Position numbers and translations under genes: made by a program. The notes under the pieces are model-generated. The model had not been told where the DNA came from and made no database searches. It saw nothing but the letters and a program-made list of their open reading frames with translations. Below, piece after piece: positions 8,198 to 17,398 of a stretch of DNA of 35,068 nt. Numbering within the stretch: position 1 is the first letter of the stretch; every line of letters begins with the position of its first letter. Source of the stretch: Planctomycetaceae bacterium (GTDB lineage: Bacteria; Planctomycetota; Planctomycetia; Pirellulales; UBA1268); the NCBI GenBank assembly GCA_011523305.1, contig WTHB01000082.1, forward strand, positions 1-35,068, written 5' to 3'.

Positions 8198-9058
8198 TCA
8201 GTCGAGACGGGCGATTTTCCGGGAAAATTCGGCCATTGAGTCGGGGCGGTCGTCGGGTTCAGCCCGTAGGCAGGCCATGATGGCGTCAGCGAGGCGGTCG
8301 GGGATGTCAGCCGCCCGCTTTCGGATGTCGGGGGCGGGAGTGTCGTGGGCAAGGGCTTCCCGGGCACCGCCACCCGGCCAGGGCAGCATGCCACAGCAAA
8401 TCTCGTAGGCGGTCACCCCAAACGAGAAGATATCGAGTCGGCGGTCAGACTGCCGCCGGCGAATCACTTCGGGAGCCATGTAGTTGGGCGTGCCAGAGCG
8501 ATTGCCGGGCCGCAGAAATGGCGGACTGTCCGGAACCGAGAGGCCAAAATCAAACAGTGTCACCCGGCCCTCGTTGTCGAGCATCAGATTGCGTGGGCAG
8601 ATGTCACGGTGGACAAAGCCGGCTTGATGGACCGTCTCAAGCCCTTTGGCAACCTGACGAACGATGGCGATCCGCTCGGGGAGTGAGAGTGGCTCGCCCC
8701 GCTTCAGCCGCAAGTGGACCAGGACACCGTCGAGAAAGTCCTGCAGGATGTACTGGCCACCATCAGAGGTCCGGCCGTGCTCGTGGGTGGTGACAACTTG
8801 GTCACCACGAATCTGCATTCCGATCTCCCCTTCACAGGGTTTCTTGAGGCCCTTGAAGCGGGCCTCAATTGGCGCCAGTTTGGTGCCGTCAGGGAGTTTG
8901 AGGCCGAAGATCTGCCCCGACTCGAGTTCGCGGACTTTGTAGAACTCCGACATTGTGCCGGCGATACCTTCGCCGAGTGGCTCAAACCGTCGCCAGACGT
9001 GAAGTTTCGGTGGTCCACCGAAGGAAAAGAGCGGGGCCAGCAGACTGCGAAGATTCAT
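8198..9058 (-). CDS. Hanks-type serine/threonine protein kinase, cytoplasmic
   Basis: A 286-residue kinase that is almost only catalytic domain: no membrane segment and no sensor domain is visible. The glycine-rich loop is LGEGIAGTM (28-36), the ATP lysine lies in FGLKLPD (Lys54), the catalytic loop is HRDICPRN (150-157, Asp152 and Asn157), metal binding is DFG (170-172) and the activation segment ends with APE (195-197). All key residues are present, so it should be active. The C-lobe aspartate of LDIFSFGVTAYE (Asp209) is also kept. Most planctomycete kinases carry long extracellular regions, so this minimal soluble form is less typical. A 25-residue N-terminal lead precedes the domain. It lies upstream of the small basic protein gene on the same strand with 113 bases between, and downstream of two other minus-strand genes. 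Confidence 0.9.
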   Translation of the reverse strand: MNLRSLLAPLFSFGGPPKLHVWRRFEPLGEGIAGTMSEFYKVRELESGQIFGLKLPDGTKLAPIEARFKGLKKPCEGEIGMQIRGDQVVTTHEHGRTSDGGQYILQDFLDGVLVHLRLKRGEPLSLPERIAIVRQVAKGLETVHQAGFVHRDICPRNLMLDNEGRVTLFDFGLSVPDSPPFLRPGNRSGTPNYMAPEVIRRRQSDRRLDIFSFGVTAYEICCGMLPWPGGGAREALAHDTPAPDIRKRAADIPDRLADAIMACLRAEPDDRPDSMAEFSRKIARLD

Positions 9059-9108
9059 GGGCGGCAGAGGCGACAGGAGGGCAGGGCACTACAGGGAAGA
9101 GTGTGCCG

Positions 9109-9276
9109 TCACTTTTTCAGCGCCGAGATCTCCGTATGGGCAGCAGCCAGTTCCTGTTCGAGCCGGGGGATTTCAGTCGGGTCATCAGGCTGTTTTTTGG
9201 CAGCCGCCAGCAGTTGCTGCAGTTTGGCAATCTTCTGCTGGAGCACATCGATTCGTTTTTTTGTTTTTTTATCCAT
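9109..9276 (-). CDS. 55-residue coiled-coil protein, conserved-hypothetical type
   Basis: The reading frame from the ATG at 9276 encodes a 55-residue, fully helical, heptad-patterned protein (MDKKTKKRIDVLQQKIAKLQ... LEQELAAAHTEISALKK). I recall similar short proteins in related planctomycetes but cannot test that here. The frame is open farther upstream, but that part overlaps the membrane protein gene and looks non-coding. No strong ribosome site precedes the ATG. It sits 43 bases after the membrane protein gene and 50 before the kinase gene on the same strand, so co-transcription is likely. Function unknown. Confidence 0.65.
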   Translation of the reverse strand: MDKKTKKRIDVLQQKIAKLQQLLAAAKKQPDDPTEIPRLEQELAAAHTEISALKK

Positions 9277-9319
9277 CGGGAGTTCAGGCAGGAGTCTGGA
9301 GGCAGGGGCGAGGGTGATG

Positions 9320-9982
9320 CTATTCCTCGGCAGACGGCTCGTCTGAGGCTGCGGGTTCAGTCCCGGCAGACGGTTCAGCAGCAGCCTCATCACCCTCGGC
9401 ACGGAAAGCAGAGCCAGCCGCTGAGTCCTCATACCGATCTTTGGTATCAGCCGCTGCTTGGGCCGCCTGCTCAAGGCGGACACCCTGCGGCTCGGTGCCT
9501 GGGGCTGCCGGACCCGTATGCAGGTTCCGCAGCCAGCCTGAGAGCATGATGACAGCCACGGCCAGACCGAGTGTCACACCCAGCCACCGCGACCGGTCAC
9601 TACGGAGCCAGGCGGTGCCTGTGCCCCTGCCGACGAGTCCACTGGCCAGGTAAAAGACCGCCAGCGCGATCAGGAACTTAACGCCAAAAATGGCGTGATA
9701 GCTGTTCTCTCGCATCCACTGACCCTCGGCCCAGCCCTCCGCTTTCACGGTGCTGTTGAACAGCAGGAAGTTGGTCAGCCCGCTGGCCAAAAGCAGGGTG
9801 ATGCCGATGATCACAAAGGGGAGCCAGCGGCGACGAACCGACTCGTGCAGTCGGCTACGAGTTTCTTCGTCCGTGTCGTTGAGGGCTGGCACGAAGGCAA
9901 ACCGCATGAAGGCGAGGCCGCCAACCAGCAGAATCGCACCAAGAATATGAGACCAGCGCAACACAAGCAGGAGGGCTTCCAT
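9320..9982 (-). CDS. Four-helix integral membrane protein (CopD-like hydrophobic pattern)
   Basis: A 220-residue protein with four predicted membrane segments near residues 5-28, 54-74, 95-118 and 131-151. The first helix carries RWSHILGAILLVGG and the third follows NSYHAIFGVKFLIAL. Histidines placed at helix ends are reminiscent of CopD-like or DUF-type heme/copper membrane proteins, but no metal role can be claimed from this. The last 65 residues form an acidic, Ala/Glu-rich, probably disordered tail. The start at 9982 is supported by GAGGA 10 bases upstream. It is the first gene of a possible minus-strand unit with the coiled-coil protein and the kinase. The 231 bases between it and tadA, read divergently, show no clear element. 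Confidence 0.7.
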   Translation of the reverse strand: MEALLLVLRWSHILGAILLVGGLAFMRFAFVPALNDTDEETRSRLHESVRRRWLPFVIIGITLLLASGLTNFLLFNSTVKAEGWAEGQWMRENSYHAIFGVKFLIALAVFYLASGLVGRGTGTAWLRSDRSRWLGVTLGLAVAVIMLSGWLRNLHTGPAAPGTEPQGVRLEQAAQAAADTKDRYEDSAAGSAFRAEGDEAAAEPSAGTEPAASDEPSAEE

Positions 9983-10213
9983 CGTTTGATTGTCCTCGGA
10001 GGTCAGGGGGTCGCAGCAGTAACGCTACAAGGCCTTCATCGTAGCGGCTCGCCCACACCTCCGTCCAACCGGCGGCAAAAAAACCGACGCCGCGGTAGGC
10101 AGCGTCAGTTCCCTGCGGCGACGGCATTCAGAGGCGACGTCACCTAGGTGGTTGCCAGTCCGCCGTCACGGTATTCTGCAAGAAATCCGCCTGCCGGCCT
10201 GTGGACGCCTTTC

Positions 10214-10738
10214 ATGAACAACCTGATGAGCTGGTCGACTGATCCCAACGACGAGTCCATTCTGCCGCTTGATGCCGATGCCATGACGCACCAGCGGTGG
10301 ATGCGTCTGGCACTCGATGAGGCACGGCAGGCTGTTGAAGAGGATGAGGTGCCGGTCGGGGCGATTATTGTTGCCAGCGGCCGGGTGATTGCCAGTGCCC
10401 ACAACCAGCGCGAGCAACTGGCCGATCCCACCGCGCATGCCGAAATGATCGCTCTGACGCAGGCCGCAGCTGCGATCAACTCGTGGCGGCTGGAACAGTG
10501 TGTGCTCTATGTCACGCTGGAGCCGTGCCCGATGTGTGCTGGGGCGATCCTGCAGGCCAGGGTGCCGGTGGTGGTCTGGGGCGCGGCTGACCCCAAAGCT
10601 GGGGCGGTGGAATCGCTCTACCGGTTGTTCGATGATTCGCGGCTGAACCACCGCGTTGACCATGTTGGACGCGTTCTTGAGGCCGACTGCGGCCGGCTGC
10701 TCACGGAGTTTTTTCGCGAGAAGCGGCAAAGGCACTGA
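10214..10738 (+). CDS. tadA: tRNA-specific adenosine deaminase TadA
   Basis: A zinc-dependent deaminase that converts adenosine to inosine at the wobble position of tRNA(Arg), allowing one tRNA to read three codons. From the ATG at 10214 the protein has 174 residues. The zinc site is complete: HAEMIAL (His75, proton-shuttling Glu77) and PCPMCAGAI (Cys105, Cys108). DEVPVGAII and the C-terminal [10 protein letters not shown] helix also fit TadA and not the guanine deaminases. The exact start is uncertain, since ATGs at 10226 and 10283 and a GTG at 10148 are in frame and none has a good ribosome site; the family normally begins near [11 protein letters not shown]. It converges on gltA. Confidence 0.9.
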   Translation: MNNLMSWSTDPNDESILPLDADAMTHQRWMRLALDEARQAVEEDEVPVGAIIVASGRVIASAHNQREQLADPTAHAEMIALTQAAAAINSWRLEQCVLYVTLEPCPMCAGAILQARVPVVVWGAADPKAGAVESLYRLFDDSRLNHRVDHVGRVLEADCGRLLTEFFREKRQRH

Positions 10739-10801
10739 GGTCGAAGGCCGCAGAGGATGCAGCAGGAAGAGGCGAGGCCGTGACACCCAGGCCGCGGGGC
10801 C

Positions 10802-12145
10802 TCACCGCTGGTCGATCGGCACAAATTCTCGACAGGTCTCGCCAGAGTAGATCTGCCGGGGCCGGCAGATCTTTTTGGTGGGGCTGCGGTGCATTTCCAT
10901 CCAGTGAGCGATCCAGCCCGGCAGTCGTCCCATCGCAAAGAGCACGGTGAACATCTGCTCGGGGATGCCCATCGCCCGGTAGATCACGCCGGAGTAGAAG
11001 TCGACGTTTGGATAGAGCTTCCGTTCAATGAAGTACTCATCGGCGCGGGCCACCTCTTCGAGTTGCTGTGCGATGTCAAACAGGGGATCCTGCCGGTCAA
11101 TCTTTGCCAGCAGCTTGTCGCAGGTTGCCTTGATCAGTTTTGCTCGGGGGTCGTAGTTCTTGTAGACCCGGTGGCCGAATCCCATGAGCCGGAAGCCAGA
11201 ATCTTTTTTCTTTGCTAGGTCGACGTACTTCTTGACGTTCCCGCCATCGGCAACAATCCGCTCAAGCATTTCAACACACGCTTGGTTGGCACCACCGTGG
11301 AGTGGGCCCCAGAGCGCCGAGATGCCTGCCGAAATGCTGGCGAACAGATTGGCGTCACTGGACCCAACCATACGGACAGTTGAGGTGGAACAATTTTGCT
11401 CGTGGTCGGCATGGACGATCAGCAGCATGTCGAGTGCTTCGGCGAAGTCCGGGTCGACGTGGTAGTCCTCGCACGGGACTGCGAACATCATCTGCAGGAA
11501 GTTTTCGCAGTACGACAACGCATTGCTGGGGTAGATCAGCGGTTGCCCGATCGACTTCTTGTAGCTGTAGGCGGCAATAGTCGGAAGTTTCGCCAGCAGT
11601 CGATGAACGCTCACTTCCACCTGCCGAGGGTCCCGAACATCGAGGGAGTCTTGGTAGAACGTCGACAACGCCCCGACAACACTACCGACGATTGCCATCG
11701 GATGGGCATCTCGCGGGAAGCCGTTGTAGAAGCTCCGCATGTCCTCGTGAATCATCGAGTGATGCGAGAGTGACCGACGGAACTGGTTGAGTTCTGTGCT
11801 GGTTGGCAGGTCGCCGTAGATCAGCAGGTAGGCAACCTCGATGAAGTCGCAGCGTTTGGCGAGATCCTCGATGGGATAGCCACGGTATCGCAGCACCCCT
11901 TCTTCGCCGTTAAGAAAGGTGATGCCGCTGGTGGTCGAGCCCGTGTTGACGTAGCCCTCATCGAGGGTGATCACACCAGTCTTGGACCGGAGACGGGAAA
12001 TGTCGATTGCCCGCTCTCCCTCACTCCCCACAATCACGGGAAGTTCGAGTGATTCCCCGTCGAGTGTCAGGCTGGCTGGGGTGTCGGCACGGGTGCCTGG
12101 CCAAGGGGGCGCAGGAATAGAAGATTTGGTGGTCGGGGCACTCAT
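10802..12145 (-). CDS. gltA: Citrate synthase
   Basis: Condenses acetyl-CoA with oxaloacetate at entry to the TCA cycle. The 447-residue protein is of the longer bacterial type with an N-terminal beta region (LDEGYVNTGSTTSGITFLNG). The catalytic trio is visible: His283 in WGPLHGGANQ, His325 in GFGHRVYKNYDPRA and Asp382 in YPNVDFYSGVIYRAMGIP. A further conserved stretch is HADHEQNCSTSTVR. The start at 12145 is well supported by GGAGG 7 bases upstream. It is the last gene of a minus-strand series after mfd and the prolyl isomerase, 166 bases behind the latter; that gap is long enough for its own promoter. Confidence 0.96.
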   Translation of the reverse strand: MSAPTTKSSIPAPPWPGTRADTPASLTLDGESLELPVIVGSEGERAIDISRLRSKTGVITLDEGYVNTGSTTSGITFLNGEEGVLRYRGYPIEDLAKRCDFIEVAYLLIYGDLPTSTELNQFRRSLSHHSMIHEDMRSFYNGFPRDAHPMAIVGSVVGALSTFYQDSLDVRDPRQVEVSVHRLLAKLPTIAAYSYKKSIGQPLIYPSNALSYCENFLQMMFAVPCEDYHVDPDFAEALDMLLIVHADHEQNCSTSTVRMVGSSDANLFASISAGISALWGPLHGGANQACVEMLERIVADGGNVKKYVDLAKKKDSGFRLMGFGHRVYKNYDPRAKLIKATCDKLLAKIDRQDPLFDIAQQLEEVARADEYFIERKLYPNVDFYSGVIYRAMGIPEQMFTVLFAMGRLPGWIAHWMEMHRSPTKKICRPRQIYSGETCREFVPIDQR

Positions 12146-12311
12146 GCAGCAGCCTCCAGAGAGGGACGATCCGCAGCGAACCAACTGCGGAACGAACCAC
12201 GTCCAATACGTCGAAGAACTGAAGTCTAGCCCGCTTGAGACCGGCCAGCAATCGACCCTCCTGTCCGCCGGGATTCATCGGCGGCGGCCCCCTCTCAGGT
12301 TCCGGGGAGGG

Positions 12312-13784
12312 TTAGCGGGTGAGTCCGCGGCGACCTGCTGCCATCACAGTCGACTCGGCATCATCGTCGAAGATGGTCCAGACCGGCGTTCGCTCACGGA
12401 GCCGTTTTAGATAGTCGTCTTGGGCTCGCTGCATGCGTTGCTGGGCGAGGGTCGCGCGGATGCCCACTTGGGCTTCAATGAATGGCGTGCGTCCAGCTTC
12501 GGTCCGTTCCGTCACCCGGACGATATGAAGAGCGCTGCCATCGTCAAGAATGGCGCTGAGTTCGCCGACTGGGAGGCTGAAGATAGCGGTGTCGATGGCG
12601 TCTGATACCAGACTCCCCCGCGACGTCCAGTCGTACTGCCCGCCCGTGCTGGCCGTTGGGCCCTCGGACTGCTCCTTGGCAACGTCAGCGAATGGACGTC
12701 CTTGGAGAATCTCGTTCCCCATCGCAGCCAGCCGATTCCAGGCGACGTCCCGAGGCTGCGTCGGGCTGATCCTCACCGTGAGCTGTTCAAACCGCGCCTT
12801 CGCAGCGAACTCGTAGTCGTCGAGGTGATTCTGGTACCAGGCAATCATTTCAGCATGAGGGATTTCACCGGCCGTCCTGGCATTCTGCTGCATCCATTCC
12901 TGGGCGAGTGCCCGCTCGAAGAACATTTTGCGCATCCGTTCAAGCGACTGTCCCTGGCTGCGAAGTAGATGCTCGTATTCCCGGATCGAGGAGACTTCGG
13001 CTGCTTCCACCATTTTGGGTAGTTGCTCCCGGTCAAACGCCTCGTCGACCTTCTCACGGATTTCAGGGAGACGCTCCTCGGGAATGGTGCGGCAGGCATC
13101 GACGTAGACAAGCAGCGTCTGCAGATGCGGATCGAGCACCTGTTCATAGATCTTTAATTTGAGTTCCTCAATCTGTTCCGGCTTGAGTCCGGGCGAGACT
13201 TTTGTCAGCCACTCGGAGGCGGCAGGCGTCATCAGGTCGCCTGCCAGCACGACCTCTGATCCGACCCGGGCCACCACCATTGCCATCTCAATTGACTTCA
13301 TGCCCGGCAGATCAGCTGAAGGCGGGGCCGCTGTCCCCGGTGAGGGTGAGGCTACGGCCTCCTGGTAGTCGGCGAGCACCACGGTTCCAGCAGAGTCCGG
13401 CTTTAATGCGTCGGTACCAGTCTTCTGCGGTGTGGCCGAATCATCGGTCAGTGGCAGTGGGTTCCCGTTCTCGTCCACGGGTTCAAGCGGCCCACCGGGA
13501 AGTTCCAGAATGCTTGAGAGCACATGGTTGTTGAGCAACGTGGGAGCGGCGGTGGGCCAGCCAGCCGGCCGGGAGATGCTTTCCGGAATGGTCGGCATGA
13601 CCGGTTCGAAGAGAGCTGGAGCGGCAGAGGGCGGTGCAGCGGGCTCGCCAGCCACGGCCACCAGAGGCAGGCTCAGAAGCAGCATCACGCTGGCGGCCAA
13701 TAGCGATGTTTGACGCAAAAAACGGAGAGGAGATCGCACGGGGTACCCTGCGCTGAAGGACGGATCAGGCTCAGTCGAGGACAT
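12312..13784 (-). CDS. Secreted parvulin-type peptidyl-prolyl isomerase (SurA/PrsA-like)
   Basis: A periplasmic folding factor that would isomerise proline bonds in exported proteins. A signal sequence (LRQTSLLAASVMLLLSLPLV, then AVAGEP, ending near residue 46) is followed by a Pro/Ala-rich linker. Residues about 170-320 are helical and resemble the SurA N-terminal chaperone region. The PpiC/rotamase domain spans about 329-430: ARFEQLTVRI, then GRPFADVAKEQSEG, STGGQYDWTSRGSL, IFSLPVGELS and LHIVRVTERTEAG. A single rotamase domain and C-terminal helices make it closer to PrsA/SurA-like single-domain proteins than to E. coli SurA. It follows mfd by 76 bases on the same strand, so the two are probably co-transcribed. 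Confidence 0.85.
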   Translation of the reverse strand: MSSTEPDPSFSAGYPVRSPLRFLRQTSLLAASVMLLLSLPLVAVAGEPAAPPSAAPALFEPVMPTIPESISRPAGWPTAAPTLLNNHVLSSILELPGGPLEPVDENGNPLPLTDDSATPQKTGTDALKPDSAGTVVLADYQEAVASPSPGTAAPPSADLPGMKSIEMAMVVARVGSEVVLAGDLMTPAASEWLTKVSPGLKPEQIEELKLKIYEQVLDPHLQTLLVYVDACRTIPEERLPEIREKVDEAFDREQLPKMVEAAEVSSIREYEHLLRSQGQSLERMRKMFFERALAQEWMQQNARTAGEIPHAEMIAWYQNHLDDYEFAAKARFEQLTVRISPTQPRDVAWNRLAAMGNEILQGRPFADVAKEQSEGPTASTGGQYDWTSRGSLVSDAIDTAIFSLPVGELSAILDDGSALHIVRVTERTEAGRTPFIEAQVGIRATLAQQRMQRAQDDYLKRLRERTPVWTIFDDDAESTVMAAGRRGLTR

Positions 13785-13860
13785 GCCGTCAACAGCCTCA
13801 ACCCGTGCAGCAGGCTACAGATCAGCGGGCTGCGGAAAAAGGCAGATCCAGACGCGGGAA

Positions 13861-16800
13861 TCACCTCCCGCTTTTGCTCTTTCGCCCAGGTTTCCCGGCT
13901 GCCCGAAACAGGCTGGTGGCAAACTGCAGGAGTCGGTCAGGGTCGCCAGCCACCCGCGACTCAAGCGGAACGACCGCGGTTTTCGTGCCGACGAACCGCA
14001 CTTCATTGCCAGCGAGCAGGCAGGCCTTCCGCCACCGCTCAATGCGACGAATGTTGTGATGGCCGATCACGAGTAGCCCTGGCTGCCGGCTGAGCGAGTC
14101 GACGCCCCGCTCCGCCGCGGCAATCCGGAGCCGGGACAGGTCGAGCAGGCGGACGGCCTCTGACGGAGGGGGGCCGAACCTGTCAGTGAGTTCTTGGGTG
14201 AGTTCGTCCACCTGAGACTGGCTGCTAGCGCGTGAGATGCGGCGGTAAATGTCAATTTTGGTGCGGAGGTCGGCGATGTAGTCCCGCGGCAGCCAGGCAT
14301 CACCCGGCAGATCGATCGCCACGGGGGGAGGTTCGGTCGGTGGCAGGTCCTTCAGCCCACGGACAGCGTTTTCGAGCAGCCGGCAGTAGAGTTCGTAGCC
14401 AACGGTGGCGATGTGGCCGCTCTGCTGGGTTCCCAAGAGGTTGCCTGCTCCACGAATTTCCAGATCCCGCATGGCCAGTGAGAACCCCGCCCCGGTGCTT
14501 GAAAATTCCTGAATCGCACGCAGGCGGCGGGCGGCGGTCGAGGTCAGCCGGGTCGCTTCGTGCACCAACAGGTAGCAGTAGGCCCGATGATGGGAGCGGC
14601 CGACCCGGCCCCGCAACTGGTGGAGATCAGCCAGTCCGTAATGGTCCGCTTCGTCGATGAAGATCGTGTTGGCTCGCGGGATATCGAGCCCGCTTTCGAT
14701 GATGGTGGTGGCCAGCAGCAGTTCGGTGCGGCCGGCCACGAAGTCAACCATGACCTGTTCAAGTTCAGTCTCGGAGAGTCGCCCGTGGGCGATACCGATC
14801 GAGATGTCGGGCACGATGCGGCGAATGGCGTCGGCAACCTTTTTGATGTCCTGTATCCGGTTGTGGACAAAAAACACCTGGCCGTCCCGGGCCCGTTCCC
14901 GGTCGATTGCATGTCGGATCAGGGTTTCGTCAAACCGGCCGACGCGGGTTTCAACTGCCAGCCGATTGGCTGGCGGGGTGGTCAGGTTGGAGATGTCGCG
15001 GATCCCGAGCATGGCCATGTGCAGCGTCCGCGGAATCGGAGTGGCCGTCATGGTCAGCACGTCGACACTGGCCCGCAGGGCCTTTAGGCGTTCTTTGACA
15101 TCAACGCCAAAGCGTTGTTCCTCATCCACTACCAACAGGCCGAGGTTGGCGAAGTGGATGTCAGACTGAGCCAGGCGATGCGTGCCGATGACAATGTCGA
15201 CCTGTCCGCTGGCCAGCCCGTCGAGCGTTTCTCGGGCTTCCCGCGTTGAGGTCAGTCGCGAGAGTCCCCGAATGGTGAAGGGGTATTCAGCAAACCGTTC
15301 CGTGAAGGTTCGCCGGTGCTGTTCGGCCAAGACCGTCGTGGGCACGAGAATGGCGACCTGCCCCCCAGCCTCGGCCACCTTGAAGGCAGCCCGCATGGCC
15401 AGCTCGGTCTTGCCGAAGCCGACATCACCGCAGAGCAACCGATCCATTGGCTTGGGCTGCTCCAGGTCAGCCCGAATCGCCTCAATGGCGGTGGCCTGGT
15501 CTGGCGTCGGCTCAAACTGAAAGGACTGCTCAAACGCGGTCTGCCAGGGGGTGTCAGGCGGGAGGGCCCGGCCAGGCCGCTGGGAGCGGACCGCCTGAAT
15601 CTGCAGCATGTCGGCGGCCATGTCGGCCACCGCCCGTTCCACTGCCCGCTTCTGTTTGGCCCAGAGGGTACCGCCAATCTTGGCCAGTTTGGGTCCGGTC
15701 TTGCCTCCGCCGACATACTTTTGCACCAGTTCGATTGCCGAGGCAGGCACGTAGATGCGGGTCGATTCCGCAAACTCGAGTTCGAGGAACTCTTCGGTGC
15801 GGCCATGCTTCTCGAGGAGTTTCAGACCGCGGTAGCGGGCGATGCCATGGGCGACGTGGACCACCAGGTCGCCTTCATGGAGGTCGAGGAAGGTATCGAT
15901 GGCCCGGGCAAGCCGGTGCTTGGGCAGCCGGCTCTGCGGGGTCTCATGGCGGCGGAACAGTTCTGCCGCTGAGACGATCACCAGTTTTTCGGGTACCAGC
16001 CGGAACCCAGCGGAGAGCCGGCCACGGGCGAAGTGCAGCCGCTGGGCCTGCGCTGGCGCCGAGGCAGCCAGCAGTTCGGCCAGCCGCCGTTCCTCGGCCT
16101 CGGTCGGGGCCACCACCCAAACCTCTTGGTCCTTGCCGACCGTATCGAGCTCATGACAGACCCGCTCAAGCTGGCCGGTGAATCGTTCAACGCTCTCGAC
16201 CGCCAGGTGGGCCGTTGCCTCCAGGCTGGTCGGGGCGATGGCCGATAGCGTGACTGACGGAAACCGATAGATCTTCGCAAACAGGTCGTCGGGTGTGAGG
16301 GTGGCACCGGCTGGCAGCCTGCCGAAAAGTCGGTTGGCCTCTTCGATGAGCTCGCCCGGTTCCACCAGGGCCCACCAGGTGGTGGTCGGCATTACATCGG
16401 GCAACCATGAGCGGCGCGTTTCTGGTGCGGTGGCTGTCAACGCGGTAAGGTCAACGGCCTCGATGGCGGTGATACTGCGTTGGCTGATGGTGTCAAATCG
16501 GCGCAGTGATTCGATCTCGTCGTCATCGAGTTCAAGCCGGATCGGTCGTTCCCAGTCGGTGGCGAAGAGATCAATGATGCCCCCGCGGCGGGCGAAGCAG
16601 CCAGGTTCATCGAGGGCATCGACCTGTCGCCAACCGCGGGCAGTGAGCCACTCGGCGAGTTCCTGCGGATCGAGTTTAGCGCCCACCGCGAGTTGCCGGG
16701 TGCTGGCCTCAATCTGTCGGGGGTCGGCAATCGGGGCCAGAGCGGCCTGGATGGAGGTGACCACAATCTGCGGGGCCCTGTCGGCCGGGCCGATCAGCCG

Positions 16801-17196
16801 TTTGATCACAGCCAGGCGGGCCGCCTCTGCCGGATCCGATTCGATCGGCTCGCCCATGGCTGGGTCAGCGAATGACTCAATCGGGGGCAGCAGACTGACC
16901 GGCAGCGGGGTGAACAGGGCGAGGTCGTCGGCAAGCAGGTCGGCCTCCACTGCATGGGGCATGACCACAACGATCGGGCCGGCCCGATCACGGGACGTGG
17001 CCAGGCCGGCAAGAGCGAGGCTGCAGGCGGCTCCCCAGGTGCCGCCGATGGTGGCTCCATGGCCTTGAGTGAGGCTGGCGAGCACGTCGGCAAAGCCGCT
17101 GTGTCCGCGCAGGCTGCTGGACAGTCCATGCAGCCGATCGGCCGCCGGGGCGGAAAACTCGGCCTCAGTGTCTTCGGGGGATGCCGTCACGGACAC
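13861..17196 (-). CDS. mfd: Transcription-repair coupling factor Mfd
   Basis: An ATP-driven DNA translocase that pushes stalled RNA polymerase off damaged DNA and recruits UvrA. From a GTG at 17196 the protein has 1111 residues, near the usual length. In order: UvrB-like N-terminal region (GGTWGAACSLALAGLA, later CFARRGGIIDLFATDWERP), CarD-like polymerase-interacting domain (EGDLVVHVAHGIARYRGL), RecG-like motor with Walker A GDVGFGKTE, motif II VVDEEQRFGV and motif III TMTATPIPRTLHMAMLG, then motif VI region HQLRGRVGRS and the TRCF C-terminal domain. The frame remains open 72 codons upstream into the ilvB leader, but those residues do not resemble Mfd. The GTG has no clear ribosome site, so the start is provisional. 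Divergent from ilvB. Confidence 0.95.
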   Translation of the reverse strand: MSVTASPEDTEAEFSAPAADRLHGLSSSLRGHSGFADVLASLTQGHGATIGGTWGAACSLALAGLATSRDRAGPIVVVMPHAVEADLLADDLALFTPLPVSLLPPIESFADPAMGEPIESDPAEAARLAVIKRLIGPADRAPQIVVTSIQAALAPIADPRQIEASTRQLAVGAKLDPQELAEWLTARGWRQVDALDEPGCFARRGGIIDLFATDWERPIRLELDDDEIESLRRFDTISQRSITAIEAVDLTALTATAPETRRSWLPDVMPTTTWWALVEPGELIEEANRLFGRLPAGATLTPDDLFAKIYRFPSVTLSAIAPTSLEATAHLAVESVERFTGQLERVCHELDTVGKDQEVWVVAPTEAEERRLAELLAASAPAQAQRLHFARGRLSAGFRLVPEKLVIVSAAELFRRHETPQSRLPKHRLARAIDTFLDLHEGDLVVHVAHGIARYRGLKLLEKHGRTEEFLELEFAESTRIYVPASAIELVQKYVGGGKTGPKLAKIGGTLWAKQKRAVERAVADMAADMLQIQAVRSQRPGRALPPDTPWQTAFEQSFQFEPTPDQATAIEAIRADLEQPKPMDRLLCGDVGFGKTELAMRAAFKVAEAGGQVAILVPTTVLAEQHRRTFTERFAEYPFTIRGLSRLTSTREARETLDGLASGQVDIVIGTHRLAQSDIHFANLGLLVVDEEQRFGVDVKERLKALRASVDVLTMTATPIPRTLHMAMLGIRDISNLTTPPANRLAVETRVGRFDETLIRHAIDRERARDGQVFFVHNRIQDIKKVADAIRRIVPDISIGIAHGRLSETELEQVMVDFVAGRTELLLATTIIESGLDIPRANTIFIDEADHYGLADLHQLRGRVGRSHHRAYCYLLVHEATRLTSTAARRLRAIQEFSSTGAGFSLAMRDLEIRGAGNLLGTQQSGHIATVGYELYCRLLENAVRGLKDLPPTEPPPVAIDLPGDAWLPRDYIADLRTKIDIYRRISRASSQSQVDELTQELTDRFGPPPSEAVRLLDLSRLRIAAAERGVDSLSRQPGLLVIGHHNIRRIERWRKACLLAGNEVRFVGTKTAVVPLESRVAGDPDRLLQFATSLFRAAGKPGRKSKSGR

Positions 17197-17247
17197 ATTG
17201 TAGGGGATGCCCGGCCAGATCCGCCCCCGCCGGAGCTTGGCAGATGG

Positions 17248-17276
17248 CTGACCCGGACCCTGTTTTCGTGTATTGT
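17248..17276 (+). promoter_or_regulatory. Possible ilvB promoter
   Basis: CTGACC (17248-17253) and TATTGT (17271-17276) lie 17 bases apart, each 4 of 6 to sigma70 consensus, in the mfd-ilvB divergent gap. Initiation near 17283 would place the inverted repeat at 17289-17353 at the very 5' end of the transcript. Confidence 0.3.
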
Positions 17277-17288
17277 TGATTTGAGATG

Positions 17289-17353
17289 GAATTCCCTCGG
17301 CCCTCTGGCCGCCCATGAGCCCCGTTGGGGTGGCGAGCAGAGAGGGCCAATTC
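17289..17353 (+). promoter_or_regulatory. Long inverted repeat in the ilvB leader
   Basis: GGCCCTCT (17299-17306) pairs perfectly with AGAGGGCC (17341-17348). The flanks GAATT (17289-17293) and AATTC (17349-17353) also pair, with a 5-base bulge (17294-17298) on the left arm only. Inside the loop GCCCC-GTT-GGGG can form a small hairpin. In RNA this would be a 13-bp bulged stem about 60 bases before the ilvB ATG and 45 before its ribosome site. It could be a regulatory leader; no Ile/Leu/Val-rich leader peptide is seen. Confidence 0.45.
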
Positions 17354-17398
17354 ATGACAGCCCGAGCGACTGCAGGCCGCAGCCGCCGGAAACGCATC

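Noticed and set aside
10774-10803. GAGGCC...GGCCTC inverted repeat between tadA and gltA as a terminator
   Set aside because: Six pairs around an 18-base loop, without a T-run, and overlapping the gltA stop; could be chance in GC-rich DNA.
15447-16181. 244-residue plus-strand open frame inside mfd
   Set aside because: Lies opposite the Mfd CarD-like and helicase region whose motifs are intact; the product is Arg/Pro-rich and unlike any protein family I know.
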